NCBI RefSeq assembly: GCF_004362395.1
Contig: NZ_SNWE01000019.1
Span: 1-64,000 of the forward strand
Source: Salegentibacter sp. 24
GTDB lineage: Bacteria > Bacteroidota > Bacteroidia > Flavobacteriales > Flavobacteriaceae
Direction: 5' to 3'
Length of the DNA stretch: 64,000 nt
Positions 26,592-37,113 of the stretch are shown in pieces (position 1 is the stretch's first letter; each line of letters opens with the position of its first letter). A model generated the notes under the pieces. That model worked only from the letters and a program-made list of their open reading frames with translations, did not search any database and was not told the origin of the DNA. Made by a program: the position numbers and the translations under genes.

Positions 26592-27518
26592 TTAAAGTTC
26601 TAGAAGCGCATTGGTTTTCTTCACGCCTTCAGCACTTTCCTTAATTTTATTAGCCTCGGCATCATCCAGTTCAATCTCTACGATCTTCTCAAGCCCCTCT
26701 TTTCCTAGAATTGCAGGAACGCCAATACAAATATCATTCAGGCCATATTCCCCCTGTAGCATGGCCGAACAAGGGAACATTTTTTTCTGGTCACAGGCAA
26801 TGGCCTGTACAAGGGCAGACACTGCTGCTCCAGGGGCATACCAGGCACTGGTTCCTAATAACTTGGTTAGGGTTGCACCCCCAACTTTAGTGTCTTCAGA
26901 AACCTGGTTTAAGCGGTCTTCAGATAAAAAGGCTGAAACCGGAACTGAATTTCTTGTAGCCAACCTTGTTAAAGGCACCATCCCGGTATCACTATGGCCT
27001 CCGATTACCATCCCATCCACATCTGATGGAGGACAATCTAAAGCTTCGCTCAGTCGATACTTGAAACGTGCACTGTCTAAAGCTCCACCCATTCCAATAA
27101 TTTTATTTTTTGGAAGTCCTGTAGTTTTATGCACCAGGTAAGTCATCGTATCCATTGGATTGCTTACCACGATTAAGGTTACATTTGGAGAGTGCTTGAT
27201 AAGGTTTGAAGAAACTTCTTTTACAATTCCCGCGTTTATTCCGATTAATTCCTCACGTGTCATTCCCGGTTTACGGGGAATACCACTGGTAATTACTGCC
27301 ACATCACTGCCTGCAGTTTTAGAATAATCGTTTGTGGTCCCTGTAATTTTAGTATCAAATCCATTGAGGGTTGCGGTTTGCATCAAATCCATCGCTTTAC
27401 CTTCGGCTACTCCATCTTTAATATCGAGTAAAACCACTTCCGAAGCAAAATCTTTAATGGCAACATATTCCGCACAACTTGCCCCAACGGCACCTGCTCC
27501 TACTATAGTAACTTTCAT
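26592..27518 (-). CDS. mdh: Malate dehydrogenase
   Basis: A 308-residue NAD-dependent enzyme of the citric-acid cycle that oxidises malate to oxaloacetate. The nucleotide-binding GAGAVG lies at 7-12 and Asp32 indicates NAD preference. The substrate arginines are Arg82, Arg88 and Arg151, and the catalytic His175 lies in IGGHSDTGMVPL. It belongs to the lactate-dehydrogenase-like (MDH type 3) group. The arginine in PRKPGMTRE, where lactate dehydrogenases have glutamine, supports malate as substrate. It is monocistronic with a dyad upstream. Confidence 0.95.
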   Translation of the reverse strand: MKVTIVGAGAVGASCAEYVAIKDFASEVVLLDIKDGVAEGKAMDLMQTATLNGFDTKITGTTNDYSKTAGSDVAVITSGIPRKPGMTREELIGINAGIVKEVSSNLIKHSPNVTLIVVSNPMDTMTYLVHKTTGLPKNKIIGMGGALDSARFKYRLSEALDCPPSDVDGMVIGGHSDTGMVPLTRLATRNSVPVSAFLSEDRLNQVSEDTKVGGATLTKLLGTSAWYAPGAAVSALVQAIACDQKKMFPCSAMLQGEYGLNDICIGVPAILGKEGLEKIVEIELDDAEANKIKESAEGVKKTNALLEL

Positions 27519-27571
27519 CTTATATTTTATTTAAATCGATTAATATTTGAACCCAAAAATACAAATATTGG

Positions 27572-27586
27572 TATAGTATTACTATA
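27572..27586. promoter_or_regulatory. 15-bp palindrome upstream of mdh
   Basis: TATAGTA-T-TACTATA is a perfect dyad with a one-base centre, 54-68 bases upstream of the mdh start codon. A -7-like element (TATTTTTG, 27554-27561, minus) lies just downstream of it. It may be an operator; no regulator gene is nearby. Confidence 0.4.
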
Positions 27587-27609
27587 AGATATGGTTAAAA
27601 CTATAGGTT

Positions 27610-28632
27610 TTATATTTTAAAATGCAGGCCGACATTCAGGTGAAAAAATTTACCTGCGGTTGCCATGGTGCTAATCTTAAAACGATCCATGTAAATATTA
27701 AAACCCAGATCGGCTTTAATCTGAGCCTGGGTTTGTTCTAGTCTACCAAGTGCTGAATTAATAGGCCCCAGGGCAAAACCACTCCCGCCCATCGCATAAT
27801 TAAATTTAGAATTAGTTGCACCCAGCGCACCAAATACTTCAAAGCTGTCGCCATATTTCTTGGAACCAATTACCGAGGCCATCCAGAGATTGGAATTTAC
27901 ATTGACCAGGGTAAGGTTTCCAAAAGAACTTCCGTCCGTAGCTAAATCTACCGGTTCGATGAATTCATATTCTACATCAAACTTGTTATAGGCAATTATC
28001 GCTGCCGCCTGGAAATCATCTTCATTATTGAATCTGAAATACTGTGAAAAATTGTGTTTTATTGCCGCACCATAGGTGATGAAAGCTACCCCATCCACCA
28101 TCAACTGTGGCAAGAATCTGGCTGAAAATTCTGTTTCATAAGGCAGTCCGACACTCGCCTGCACAAAGGGATAGGCAATGACGCTTTTATGAATACCCTC
28201 TATGGCCTGGAACCTAATCGGAACATTATTCCCCTGAAAATTAATATCCCCAACAAAATAAGTATCAGATTTTCCACCAAAGGCAGTAGGTATTACAGCA
28301 TTACTGCTTTCTCCTTCAATACTTAATATAGGGACACCATTCTCGTGTACTCCGGCAAAATCATTATTGGAAATCGTAAAAGTTTGTCTGTTGGAAGGCA
28401 CAAACAAGGCGTTGGCCTGAAAGGAGATCTCTACTTGCCATGGCTTTAGGGCCGTAGCCGATGTAAACCAGCCAGCACCAGCCTGGTAAGCAGCTCCTTC
28501 GGCCGCAGGGCCTGCAAATTCATCTGCGATAAAGAGCATTTCATTTGCGAATCTATCGACATCACTTTCCTGGGCGTAGGTGGACAATGAAAATAAAAAA
28601 ATAAAAATGAAGGTTTGAGCTTGAAATTTCAA
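27610..28632 (-). CDS. Hypothetical outer-membrane-like protein (DUF6588-like)
   Basis: A 340-residue protein with a cleavable signal peptide (1-20, ending in TYAQ). The rest is rich in alternating hydrophobic and aromatic residues, with many short strands and a C terminus ending in Phe-Lys-Ile, as expected for a beta-barrel. It resembles the DUF6588 group of Bacteroidetes, recognised from the early GAGWFTSATALKPWQVEIS stretch; this match is from memory and moderate in certainty. Function is unknown. The gene lies between mdh and gyrB on the same strand with no shared operon signal, since gyrB has its own terminator. Confidence 0.65.
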   Translation of the reverse strand: MKFQAQTFIFIFLFSLSTYAQESDVDRFANEMLFIADEFAGPAAEGAAYQAGAGWFTSATALKPWQVEISFQANALFVPSNRQTFTISNNDFAGVHENGVPILSIEGESSNAVIPTAFGGKSDTYFVGDINFQGNNVPIRFQAIEGIHKSVIAYPFVQASVGLPYETEFSARFLPQLMVDGVAFITYGAAIKHNFSQYFRFNNEDDFQAAAIIAYNKFDVEYEFIEPVDLATDGSSFGNLTLVNVNSNLWMASVIGSKKYGDSFEVFGALGATNSKFNYAMGGSGFALGPINSALGRLEQTQAQIKADLGFNIYMDRFKISTMATAGKFFHLNVGLHFKI

Positions 28633-28700
28633 AATAAGTAGGTGTTAAGTTAGTGGGGTAAAAATAGCAAAAAAAAATTCTATTTATCAGTTCTGTAAAA

Positions 28701-28738
28701 AGCAAAAAACCCATAAGATATCTTACGGGTTTTTTGCT
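28701..28738 (-). terminator. Terminator of gyrB
   Basis: A long stem, AGCAAAAAACCCATAAGA paired with TCTTACGGGTTTTTTGCT (one G-U or A-C position), with a loop of only two bases. It lies just past the gyrB stop codon and carries T runs on both strands. Confidence 0.85.
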
Positions 28739-28754
28739 TTAAGGTTATTATGTA

Positions 28755-30704
<1,950 letters not shown>

Positions 30705-30810
30705 CTAATTAAATTCGTCTGTTTTGAATAACGAACAAATATAACAAAACGCATATTTTTAATGGGCCAGTAAGCTCTTCAAGCACTTTAAGTTATTAAC
30801 AATTTGTGAA

Positions 30811-30854
30811 GAAAAAAGCCCATAACACAGTGATTTTTACACTGTATTACGGGC
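30811..30854 (-). terminator. Terminator of asnB
   Basis: The minus strand has a 15-bp stem from 30854 to 30818 (GCCCGTAATACAGTG with CACTGTGTTATGGGC, including one G-U pair) followed by six T residues. It lies 26 bases past the asnB stop codon. Confidence 0.85.
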
Positions 30855-30879
30855 ATAACAAACCACACGATTGTTTAAC

Positions 30880-32499
30880 CTAAACTCTTGCTAATTCTTC
30901 CAGATCTTTCTTGGCATTTGTAGCTACGTGAGAGGTGTTCGCACGACCGCTTGGATCAAGGTCCTCCTGCCATTTCGGGATCCATCTTTTTACTGTTTTC
31001 GCAGCGCTTTCCTGTGGGAAGTGGCTGTGGAATATCTCTCTATAGAAATACGCTTCCTTAGTGGCTGGTGTATTGTATGGATACTTATCAGAAGCGCTTG
31101 CCATTTGCTCATCTGTAACCCTGGCTGAAGCGTACGCGATCAGCTCATCTATCCAACTATAACCTACCCCATCGCTGAATTGTTCTTTTTGCCTCCATAA
31201 AACCTCTTCAGGTAAAAATGGGTCTTCGGGAGTATCAAATGCTTTTCTTAGAATATATTTCTCTACACCATCGTATGTTTTTGGCAGTTTATGCACAGCT
31301 TCAGTCTCCATTGCTGTTTTTAAGAATGCCTTATCTAAAAACGGCACCCTGGCTTCAAGTCCGTGCGCCATGGTAGACTTATCGGCCCTCAGGCAGTCTG
31401 CAGTAGCAAGCCTTTGCACCCTTCTGATGGTTTCCTTTTGAAAATCTTCTGGCGATGGTGCGTTTTTAAAGTACAGGTATCCTCCGAAGATCTCGTCGGC
31501 TCCTTCCCCACTCAAGACTACTTTAACACCTTTTTCCTGTATTCCTTTTGATAGGAAGTACATCGGGGTACTGGCCCTTATAGAGGTTACATCGTAAGTT
31601 TCTAAGTGCCATACCAGTTTTTTCAGGATATCAATACCTTCTTCGACGGTGAAGTAAAATTCGGAATGCTCGGTTCCCAGGAATTTAGCAACTTTTCTGG
31701 CTGCGATTAAATCTGGAGCTGTTTCATCTAAACCTATAGAGAAGGAATGCAACTTTTGTCCACTGTCCTTCATTAACCTTGCGGCAATGGATGATGTTAA
31801 AGAAGAATCTAAACCACCACTTAACAAAACACCCAGCGGGACATCAGCCATTAATCTCTTGCGAGTGGCCTCGATTAGACTTTCTCTTATCTTGGAAAGG
31901 TCTAAGGCTTGAGTCGCTTTTTTATAATCAAACCAATCCGGAGTGTAATATTCCACAAACCCGGTTTGTGGGGTATAATAATGTCCGGGAGGAAATGCAG
32001 CCAAACTACTACACTGATCTACTATAGTTTTCATTTCACTGGCAAACCAAATAGTACCTTCATCATCGGTTCCATAATACAGTGGTTTCACCCCAATTGG
32101 ATCCCTGGCCGCTATAAAATCCTTACCATCAACCACCACGAAAGAAAATACCCCGTCTAGTTTATCCAAAAAATCAACGCCATATTCTTCATATAAATGA
32201 ACAATCACTTCTGAATCCCCTGTAGTTCTAAAAGAATGATCTTTTAATTCATTATTTCGCAAAGCCTGGTGGTTATAAATCTCGCCGTTGTGAATCATCC
32301 AGGCAGTTGAAGTGCCCTGGATGGGTTGTTTTCCGGTTTCAAGATCTACAATTGATAATCTCTCGTGACTCAGTACATAACCTTCTTCGGTTACATGTAC
32401 ATCACTTTCGTCTGGACCGCGGTGCGACATTCTTTTTGACAACCCGCTGATCTTCTCTTCTGATAATCGTTTTCCGATTACTGCTAAAATTCCACACAT
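30880..32499 (-). CDS. asnB: Asparagine synthase B (glutamine-hydrolysing)
   Basis: A 539-residue cytoplasmic enzyme that makes asparagine from aspartate, ATP and glutamine. The amidotransferase nucleophile is Cys2 (MCGILAV), exposed after removal of the initiator methionine. This requires the ATG at 32499; an in-frame ATG 27 bases upstream would bury the cysteine. The synthetase domain has the pyrophosphatase loop LSGGLDSS (226-233) and the GEGADEIFGGY segment. Length fits AsnB. It is monocistronic with promoter and terminator visible. Confidence 0.96.
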   Translation of the reverse strand: MCGILAVIGKRLSEEKISGLSKRMSHRGPDESDVHVTEEGYVLSHERLSIVDLETGKQPIQGTSTAWMIHNGEIYNHQALRNNELKDHSFRTTGDSEVIVHLYEEYGVDFLDKLDGVFSFVVVDGKDFIAARDPIGVKPLYYGTDDEGTIWFASEMKTIVDQCSSLAAFPPGHYYTPQTGFVEYYTPDWFDYKKATQALDLSKIRESLIEATRKRLMADVPLGVLLSGGLDSSLTSSIAARLMKDSGQKLHSFSIGLDETAPDLIAARKVAKFLGTEHSEFYFTVEEGIDILKKLVWHLETYDVTSIRASTPMYFLSKGIQEKGVKVVLSGEGADEIFGGYLYFKNAPSPEDFQKETIRRVQRLATADCLRADKSTMAHGLEARVPFLDKAFLKTAMETEAVHKLPKTYDGVEKYILRKAFDTPEDPFLPEEVLWRQKEQFSDGVGYSWIDELIAYASARVTDEQMASASDKYPYNTPATKEAYFYREIFHSHFPQESAAKTVKRWIPKWQEDLDPSGRANTSHVATNAKKDLEELARV

Positions 32500-32523
32500 A
32501 ACATTTGCTTTAATAATTCCATA

Positions 32524-32554
32524 CAAATATGCGCCACAGGTTACAGTTTACAAA
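32524..32554 (-). promoter_or_regulatory. Promoter of asnB
   Basis: The minus strand shows TTTG (32554-32551), 19 bases and CATATTTG (32531-32524), one mismatch from TAnnTTTG. The predicted start near 32517 would leave an 18-base leader before ATG 32499. It also excludes use of the upstream ATG. Confidence 0.55.
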
Positions 32555-32756
32555 CACAGTATAGCTAATTGATATAATATGAAAATAAAAAAACTGAAAT
32601 TAGAATTCATTTATAAGATAACAACCCCTGATTCACTAATAAATCTTACATCTGTAAATAATTAAAATTTTAACAGCTTCTAAATAAAGAATTAACACTC
32701 GGGCTCTTATTGGTATAGTATCTTTAAGCTGAATTTATTCACAAACATAATAAGCA

Positions 32757-33329
32757 ATGAAGAAAACATTTTTAACTACGGTATTTTTAATAAGCATAGT
32801 TGCTTTTTCAAATCTCCAGGCACAAGAAACAGATACTACTAAGGGACCTAATTTCCCAAAATTAGATACCAGTCCAATGGATATGGTGCTGTACCGGGAC
32901 CTGAGCGATGAAGAAGTTATGCGGGTAATTTACAGCAGACCGCAAAAAAGAGACAGGGAAATCTTCGGAAAATTAGTACCCTATGGCGAAGTATGGCGCA
33001 CAGGGGCAAACGAAGCAACCGAAATCACCTTTTATAAGGATATGCAGATTTCCGGAAAAACCATTGAGGAAGGAACTTATACTTTATATACCATTCCGAA
33101 AGAAAATGAATGGACAATAATCTTAAACAATTCCACCCATAGCTGGGGCGCTTATGAATATAGCGAAAAAGAAGATTATGTACGAATTGATGTTCCCGTG
33201 AGGAATTCGGACTTTACTATTGAAAACTTCTCTATGGCTATGGAACGTGCCGAAGACGGAAGCGGAGTTAACCTATTGATGGGTTGGGCCGATAAATATG
33301 TTAAGGTACCCTTTTCACCCGTACAGTAA
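32757..33329 (+). CDS. DUF2911 periplasmic protein
   Basis: A 190-residue protein with a Sec signal peptide (1-22, ending LQAQ) followed by a DUF2911 domain that covers most of the rest. It is recognised by IYSRPQKRDREIFG, PYGEVWRTGANEATEI and the EGTYTLYTIP / NNSTHSWGAY segments. The family is common in Bacteroidetes and has no established function. The gene is monocistronic and convergent with queE, sharing a hairpin terminator. Confidence 0.85.
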   Translation: MKKTFLTTVFLISIVAFSNLQAQETDTTKGPNFPKLDTSPMDMVLYRDLSDEEVMRVIYSRPQKRDREIFGKLVPYGEVWRTGANEATEITFYKDMQISGKTIEEGTYTLYTIPKENEWTIILNNSTHSWGAYEYSEKEDYVRIDVPVRNSDFTIENFSMAMERAEDGSGVNLLMGWADKYVKVPFSPVQ

Positions 33330-33352
33330 AAATTAGTTGAAATCAAAAATAT

Positions 33353-33386
33353 AAACGGTTGTTTAATTTAAACAGCCGTTTTTTTT
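33353..33386 (+). terminator. Shared terminator of the DUF2911 gene and queE
   Basis: A 13-bp stem (33353-33365 with 33369-33381, one G-U pair) is followed by a run of eight T residues on the plus strand. The T run touches the queE stop codon on the other strand, so the hairpin can serve both convergent genes. Confidence 0.85.
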
Positions 33387-34017
33387 ATGGGATATTCAGA
33401 TATTTATGGGTTTGTAAAGAAACTTTCCATTTAGGATTTTTCATCACAAAATCCACGATAAGCGGCATCATCTTTTCCCTGTTACTCCATTCCGGTTGTA
33501 AATATAAAATGCAGTTTTTGCTAACTTTTGCAGCTTGTTCTTCAGCGAATTGAAAATCATGTTTATTAAAAATGATCACTTTAAGCTCGTGAGCCAAGGG
33601 ATAAATTTCCTGGGTAGGTAATTTAATTTTCTTGGGAGATAAGCAGATCCAATCCCACTGCCCGGTAAGCTTATAGGCCCCGGAAGTTTCAATATGAATA
33701 TCACAACCTTTGGATTTTAACGCACCGGTAAGCCTGGTCATATCCCAGGTTAATGGTTCGCCACCGGTTATTACAATGGTCTTACTACTTGCCACCGCCT
33801 TTTCCACGATCTTCCCAATATGGGTTGGGGGATGAATGGAGGGATCCCAGCTCTCTTTAACATCACACCAGTGGCATCCTACATCACAGCCACCAATTCT
33901 GATAAAATAAGCAGCCGTTCCTTTATGAAATCCTTCTCCCTGGATGGTATAAAATTCTTCCATTAACGGAAGCATAATCCCATCGTCTACAAGTGCCTTA
34001 GTCTCTTCTGTAATCAT
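33385..34017 (-). CDS. queE: 7-carboxy-7-deazaguanine synthase
   Basis: A 210-residue radical SAM enzyme. It rearranges 6-carboxytetrahydropterin to 7-carboxy-7-deazaguanine in queuosine synthesis, starting from the FolE product. The cluster cysteines are Cys44, Cys48 and Cys51 (CDVGCHWC). This is the CxxxCxxC spacing of QueE family members, shorter than some. The N-terminal FYTIQGEGFHKGTAAYFIR and ITGGEPL segments also fit. I use the ATG at 34017; a TTG at 34026 is also in frame but less likely. Confidence 0.93.
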   Translation of the reverse strand: MITEETKALVDDGIMLPLMEEFYTIQGEGFHKGTAAYFIRIGGCDVGCHWCDVKESWDPSIHPPTHIGKIVEKAVASSKTIVITGGEPLTWDMTRLTGALKSKGCDIHIETSGAYKLTGQWDWICLSPKKIKLPTQEIYPLAHELKVIIFNKHDFQFAEEQAAKVSKNCILYLQPEWSNREKMMPLIVDFVMKNPKWKVSLQTHKYLNIP

Positions 34018-34075
34018 AGCCCGCAAAGATACGGAATCTCTTATTTTTAAGCTGTGCTTCGGGACGAAATCCTTT

Positions 34076-35527
34076 TTAATCTATAATAATCGCATTTTCT
34101 ACCTGAAAGTCTTTTTTGAAGAGATCTACTAAAAACCCATTAATTACTGCATAATTCAATTTTCCGTCTTTTTCAAGAAAGAAATTAGGTTCAAGGTTTT
34201 CGGGAAGTTGAAAATCTTCTGCTACCAGGTTTATAGGTAGCTTGGTGAATTCTTGCCGGGGTAATTCTTTTAATCGAATATAGGCATAGCCTTGCTTTAA
34301 TATTTCTGAAATATTTTCCTCTTCGAGTTGCCCGGAATTGGCAAAAGTCTCCGGGTAAACCTTTCCCTTTATTAGTTTATAACCTGTGGCGTCAAGCTCC
34401 TTATAGCCATAATAGGTAGAAAGATCACCTCGATCTGAAATATAGGAGTCATAAAAATAATCCAGGTTTTCATTTTGGATTTCCTCCTGGTTAATTCCTA
34501 AATCCAGGATATATTCCTCCCCGAGCAATTCATAGGAAAGCCCTTCGAGTTTTAAATCAAATAAATTTCTATCGTTATTGGGAATGGCTTCATAGCTGGA
34601 AATATCTGCGTTTTGATAATCTTCCTGGGCAATGGAGAACAGGGCAGCCAGAATGGAAACGAAATTCAGTTTTCTGATTTCCTGTTTTTCCGGATCATTG
34701 GGATAACCACCAGATTCGATTAAAATAGTACTTGTACCCCATTTTTGCATATTGTCTCCAAAAGCCCTTGGCTCAAAATCATCATTATAACGACCCACCT
34801 GTCCCGGTGCGTATTTTTGGATAATATCATTCATTTGCACAATGACCCGCATGGCATCCCCGCGCACCTTGTTTATGGATTTTTCATAATTATAGGCCGG
34901 GGCGAGATAAGAAATGCTTGCCGGTTTCGGGGTTCTTTCTGCATTGTAATAAGTGCTTTGATCGTGAAGGTTAAACCCGAAATCAGCCTCCAGGCTATCC
35001 CGTACTCTTTTGAGCGTTTTACTCTCCGGTGACTGCAAACGCAAAGCATCCCTGTTAATATCCACTCCCAGTAAATTTCTACGCTGAAATCTTTGCGCTC
35101 CATCGGGATTGACCATGGGTAAAAAGTGAAGTTTCACTTTTGCCAGCAGTTCGTTTTTTACCTCTGAAAATTCCCTGGAATCTAAAAAATTGAGAATATC
35201 AAAAATGGCCATGGTTGCGGTAGATTCGTCGCCGTGCATTTGAGACCATAGAAAAATGTCAAGTTCACCCTGACCTATCGAAATCAATTCAAGTGGCCTG
35301 CCCTGGATAGACTCCCCTACTTTGGTAACCTTAAAGTCCCGATTCTTTTTAAATTCCTCAATTAAAGGTTGAATTTTGGCCCGGGTAAATCGGCGTTTTT
35401 CAATAGATTCTTCCTTAAAATTCTCATAAGAACTATAAAGTTTAGCATATAGCGGTTTCTTTTGAGCTGAGCCGAGGCTTATAATTCCGAATAAAAATAA
35501 TAGGCAACTTATATTTTTAAAGTTCAT
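34076..35527 (-). CDS. M14-family zinc carboxypeptidase
   Basis: A 483-residue secreted metallopeptidase. A signal peptide (1-21) is followed by a carboxypeptidase-A-like domain. The zinc ligands are His98 and Glu101 (MHGDE) and His188 (NLHDQ). The catalytic glutamate is Glu271 in ILIESGG, and Asn158-Arg159 form the substrate site. It could remove C-terminal residues from peptides in the periplasm or outside the cell. C-terminal 180 residues have no recognised domain. It lies downstream of the SusC/SusD pair on the same strand, but a terminator separates them. That position still suggests peptide use. Confidence 0.88.
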   Translation of the reverse strand: MNFKNISCLLFLFGIISLGSAQKKPLYAKLYSSYENFKEESIEKRRFTRAKIQPLIEEFKKNRDFKVTKVGESIQGRPLELISIGQGELDIFLWSQMHGDESTATMAIFDILNFLDSREFSEVKNELLAKVKLHFLPMVNPDGAQRFQRRNLLGVDINRDALRLQSPESKTLKRVRDSLEADFGFNLHDQSTYYNAERTPKPASISYLAPAYNYEKSINKVRGDAMRVIVQMNDIIQKYAPGQVGRYNDDFEPRAFGDNMQKWGTSTILIESGGYPNDPEKQEIRKLNFVSILAALFSIAQEDYQNADISSYEAIPNNDRNLFDLKLEGLSYELLGEEYILDLGINQEEIQNENLDYFYDSYISDRGDLSTYYGYKELDATGYKLIKGKVYPETFANSGQLEEENISEILKQGYAYIRLKELPRQEFTKLPINLVAEDFQLPENLEPNFFLEKDGKLNYAVINGFLVDLFKKDFQVENAIIID

Positions 35528-35635
35528 TTGGTCTCTTTTAAGGGTTTGGTTTAAAATTAATGTTTTTAGTTTCTCCTGCGAGTGTTTGTTTCCATTCTTT
35601 TCTTACGAAAGGCTTTCGGGACTTTTTTAAACCAA

Positions 35636-35660
35636 AATCTCCCGGGCTGGCCGGGAGATT
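35636..35660 (-). terminator. Terminator of the susC-susD operon
   Basis: A perfect 10-bp GC-rich stem (AATCTCCCGG / CCGGGAGATT) with a 5-base loop, 25 bases past the SusD stop codon on the minus strand, followed by a T-rich stretch. Confidence 0.85.
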
Positions 35661-35685
35661 AAAGAATGTTGCTTTTATAAAACTT

Positions 35686-37101
35686 TTATTCATCCCAGAA
35701 AATAGGATCTATCAAAGTCACATCGGGCACATTGGCTCCGTTTCTTCCAATTTCTGAATCCGGATACCCCAGCCTCTTAATGAACTGACCATTAAGATCC
35801 GGGTTAACATTGGCCGGAAGATCAAAATTTTCATAGTCATAATCATGCCTTCGGGCATCCACCCAGGCTTCCGGATGCAAGAACATAGCTACCCATTTTT
35901 CTTTAAAAATAAGGTCTAAGGTAAAGTCCTCCACGCCGACACTTACTTCCGGACTGTTGATATAGGCATCTATTTCTGCCGGCTCTACTCCCAACATCCT
36001 CATATGCGCTCTTATCCCTTCCAGATAAGCATTATAAGCACGGGTTTTATCGATTCCAAAGGCAGCTTCAGCTTCAATAAATTTTTGTTCTGCATAAGTT
36101 GCTATGAGGATCGGCGACTGTTCAGAAGAATAAAAATCCCCGGTCTCCAGGGTAGAACGCTCTCCCGAAGCAGCTGCTGTACCACGACCAGCTCCATTGG
36201 GAACGCCAATATATTCTCCGTCATCAGTAGCTCCAATCATATAAGGAATACGGGGATCTACTACCCCAAAAGTTGTTCCATCGGTAGCCTCCACAAATTG
36301 CTCTGAAATCCAGCCCCCAAGAATCAGATCTGCATTATTGATAGCCACATCAGCCCACGGATTGAATTCCTCTTCAAAATATTCTACCTGGGCGTTATCT
36401 GCATTACTTTCAAAACCGGCATCAACTGCAGCTAGTACTTCAGCAGGGTTATATTGATCGGTTTGGCTTAAATGATTTTTGTAACGTGCTTTAAGCATGT
36501 TTGCAAACTTGATCCATTTCTGCGCATCTCCATTGTAAATAAAATCATCTGACTCAATCGGCAGGTCTGTTTCCTGGGAAAGATTTGCAATTCCACTGTC
36601 CAGTAATTCAAAAATTCTACTGTACAACTCTGCGTCATCATCATAAGTAGGGGTAATGGTTTCGAAATTAAAACTTTCACTATAAGGAACATCACCGAAG
36701 GCATCCACGGTCATCGCCAGGTTTAAAGCCATCATTACCTGTCCGGCACCTTCGTAATGGGAAGCTCCAGTCTCATTGGCCTCGAGTATCATATCATTTA
36801 GATCCGTCATCACATCATACAGGGCAGACCAGGTCCCGCTAAAACTAAGGGGATCCATAACATCTGTAGCACTAGCCTGGTTAGGAGAAGCCAGATACTG
36901 GACATAATAAGATGTTGTGCTTCCAATCCTAAAGGTGTTCTGAGCGGTTTCAAATGTAGAATTCACCATTAAACCGGCTAAAGGTGCCGTTGTGGGGTTA
37001 TTGGGATTCTCATTGATATCAAGATAATCATCGCAGGCCGAGAAGGTGAGAAATAGCCCTGCAATTGCTATATAATTATATGTTTGTCTTAAAATTTTCA
37101 T
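35686..37101 (-). CDS. SusD/RagB-family outer-membrane lipoprotein (SusD-like_2)
   Basis: A 471-residue surface lipoprotein that acts as the lid and substrate-binding partner of a SusC channel. Lipobox FSAC gives Cys23 as the lipidated residue. The mature N terminus DDYLDINENPNNPTTAP is characteristic of the SusD family. The alpha-helical repeats and the late AYNAYLEGIRAHMRML and FKEKWVAMF segments fit the SusD-like_2 group. I use the ATG at 37101, since the in-frame TTG two codons upstream is less likely. It lies 12 bases after susC in the same operon. Bound substrate is unknown. Confidence 0.92.
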   Translation of the reverse strand: MKILRQTYNYIAIAGLFLTFSACDDYLDINENPNNPTTAPLAGLMVNSTFETAQNTFRIGSTTSYYVQYLASPNQASATDVMDPLSFSGTWSALYDVMTDLNDMILEANETGASHYEGAGQVMMALNLAMTVDAFGDVPYSESFNFETITPTYDDDAELYSRIFELLDSGIANLSQETDLPIESDDFIYNGDAQKWIKFANMLKARYKNHLSQTDQYNPAEVLAAVDAGFESNADNAQVEYFEEEFNPWADVAINNADLILGGWISEQFVEATDGTTFGVVDPRIPYMIGATDDGEYIGVPNGAGRGTAAASGERSTLETGDFYSSEQSPILIATYAEQKFIEAEAAFGIDKTRAYNAYLEGIRAHMRMLGVEPAEIDAYINSPEVSVGVEDFTLDLIFKEKWVAMFLHPEAWVDARRHDYDYENFDLPANVNPDLNGQFIKRLGYPDSEIGRNGANVPDVTLIDPIFWDE

Positions 37102-37113
37102 ATTCAATATTTT

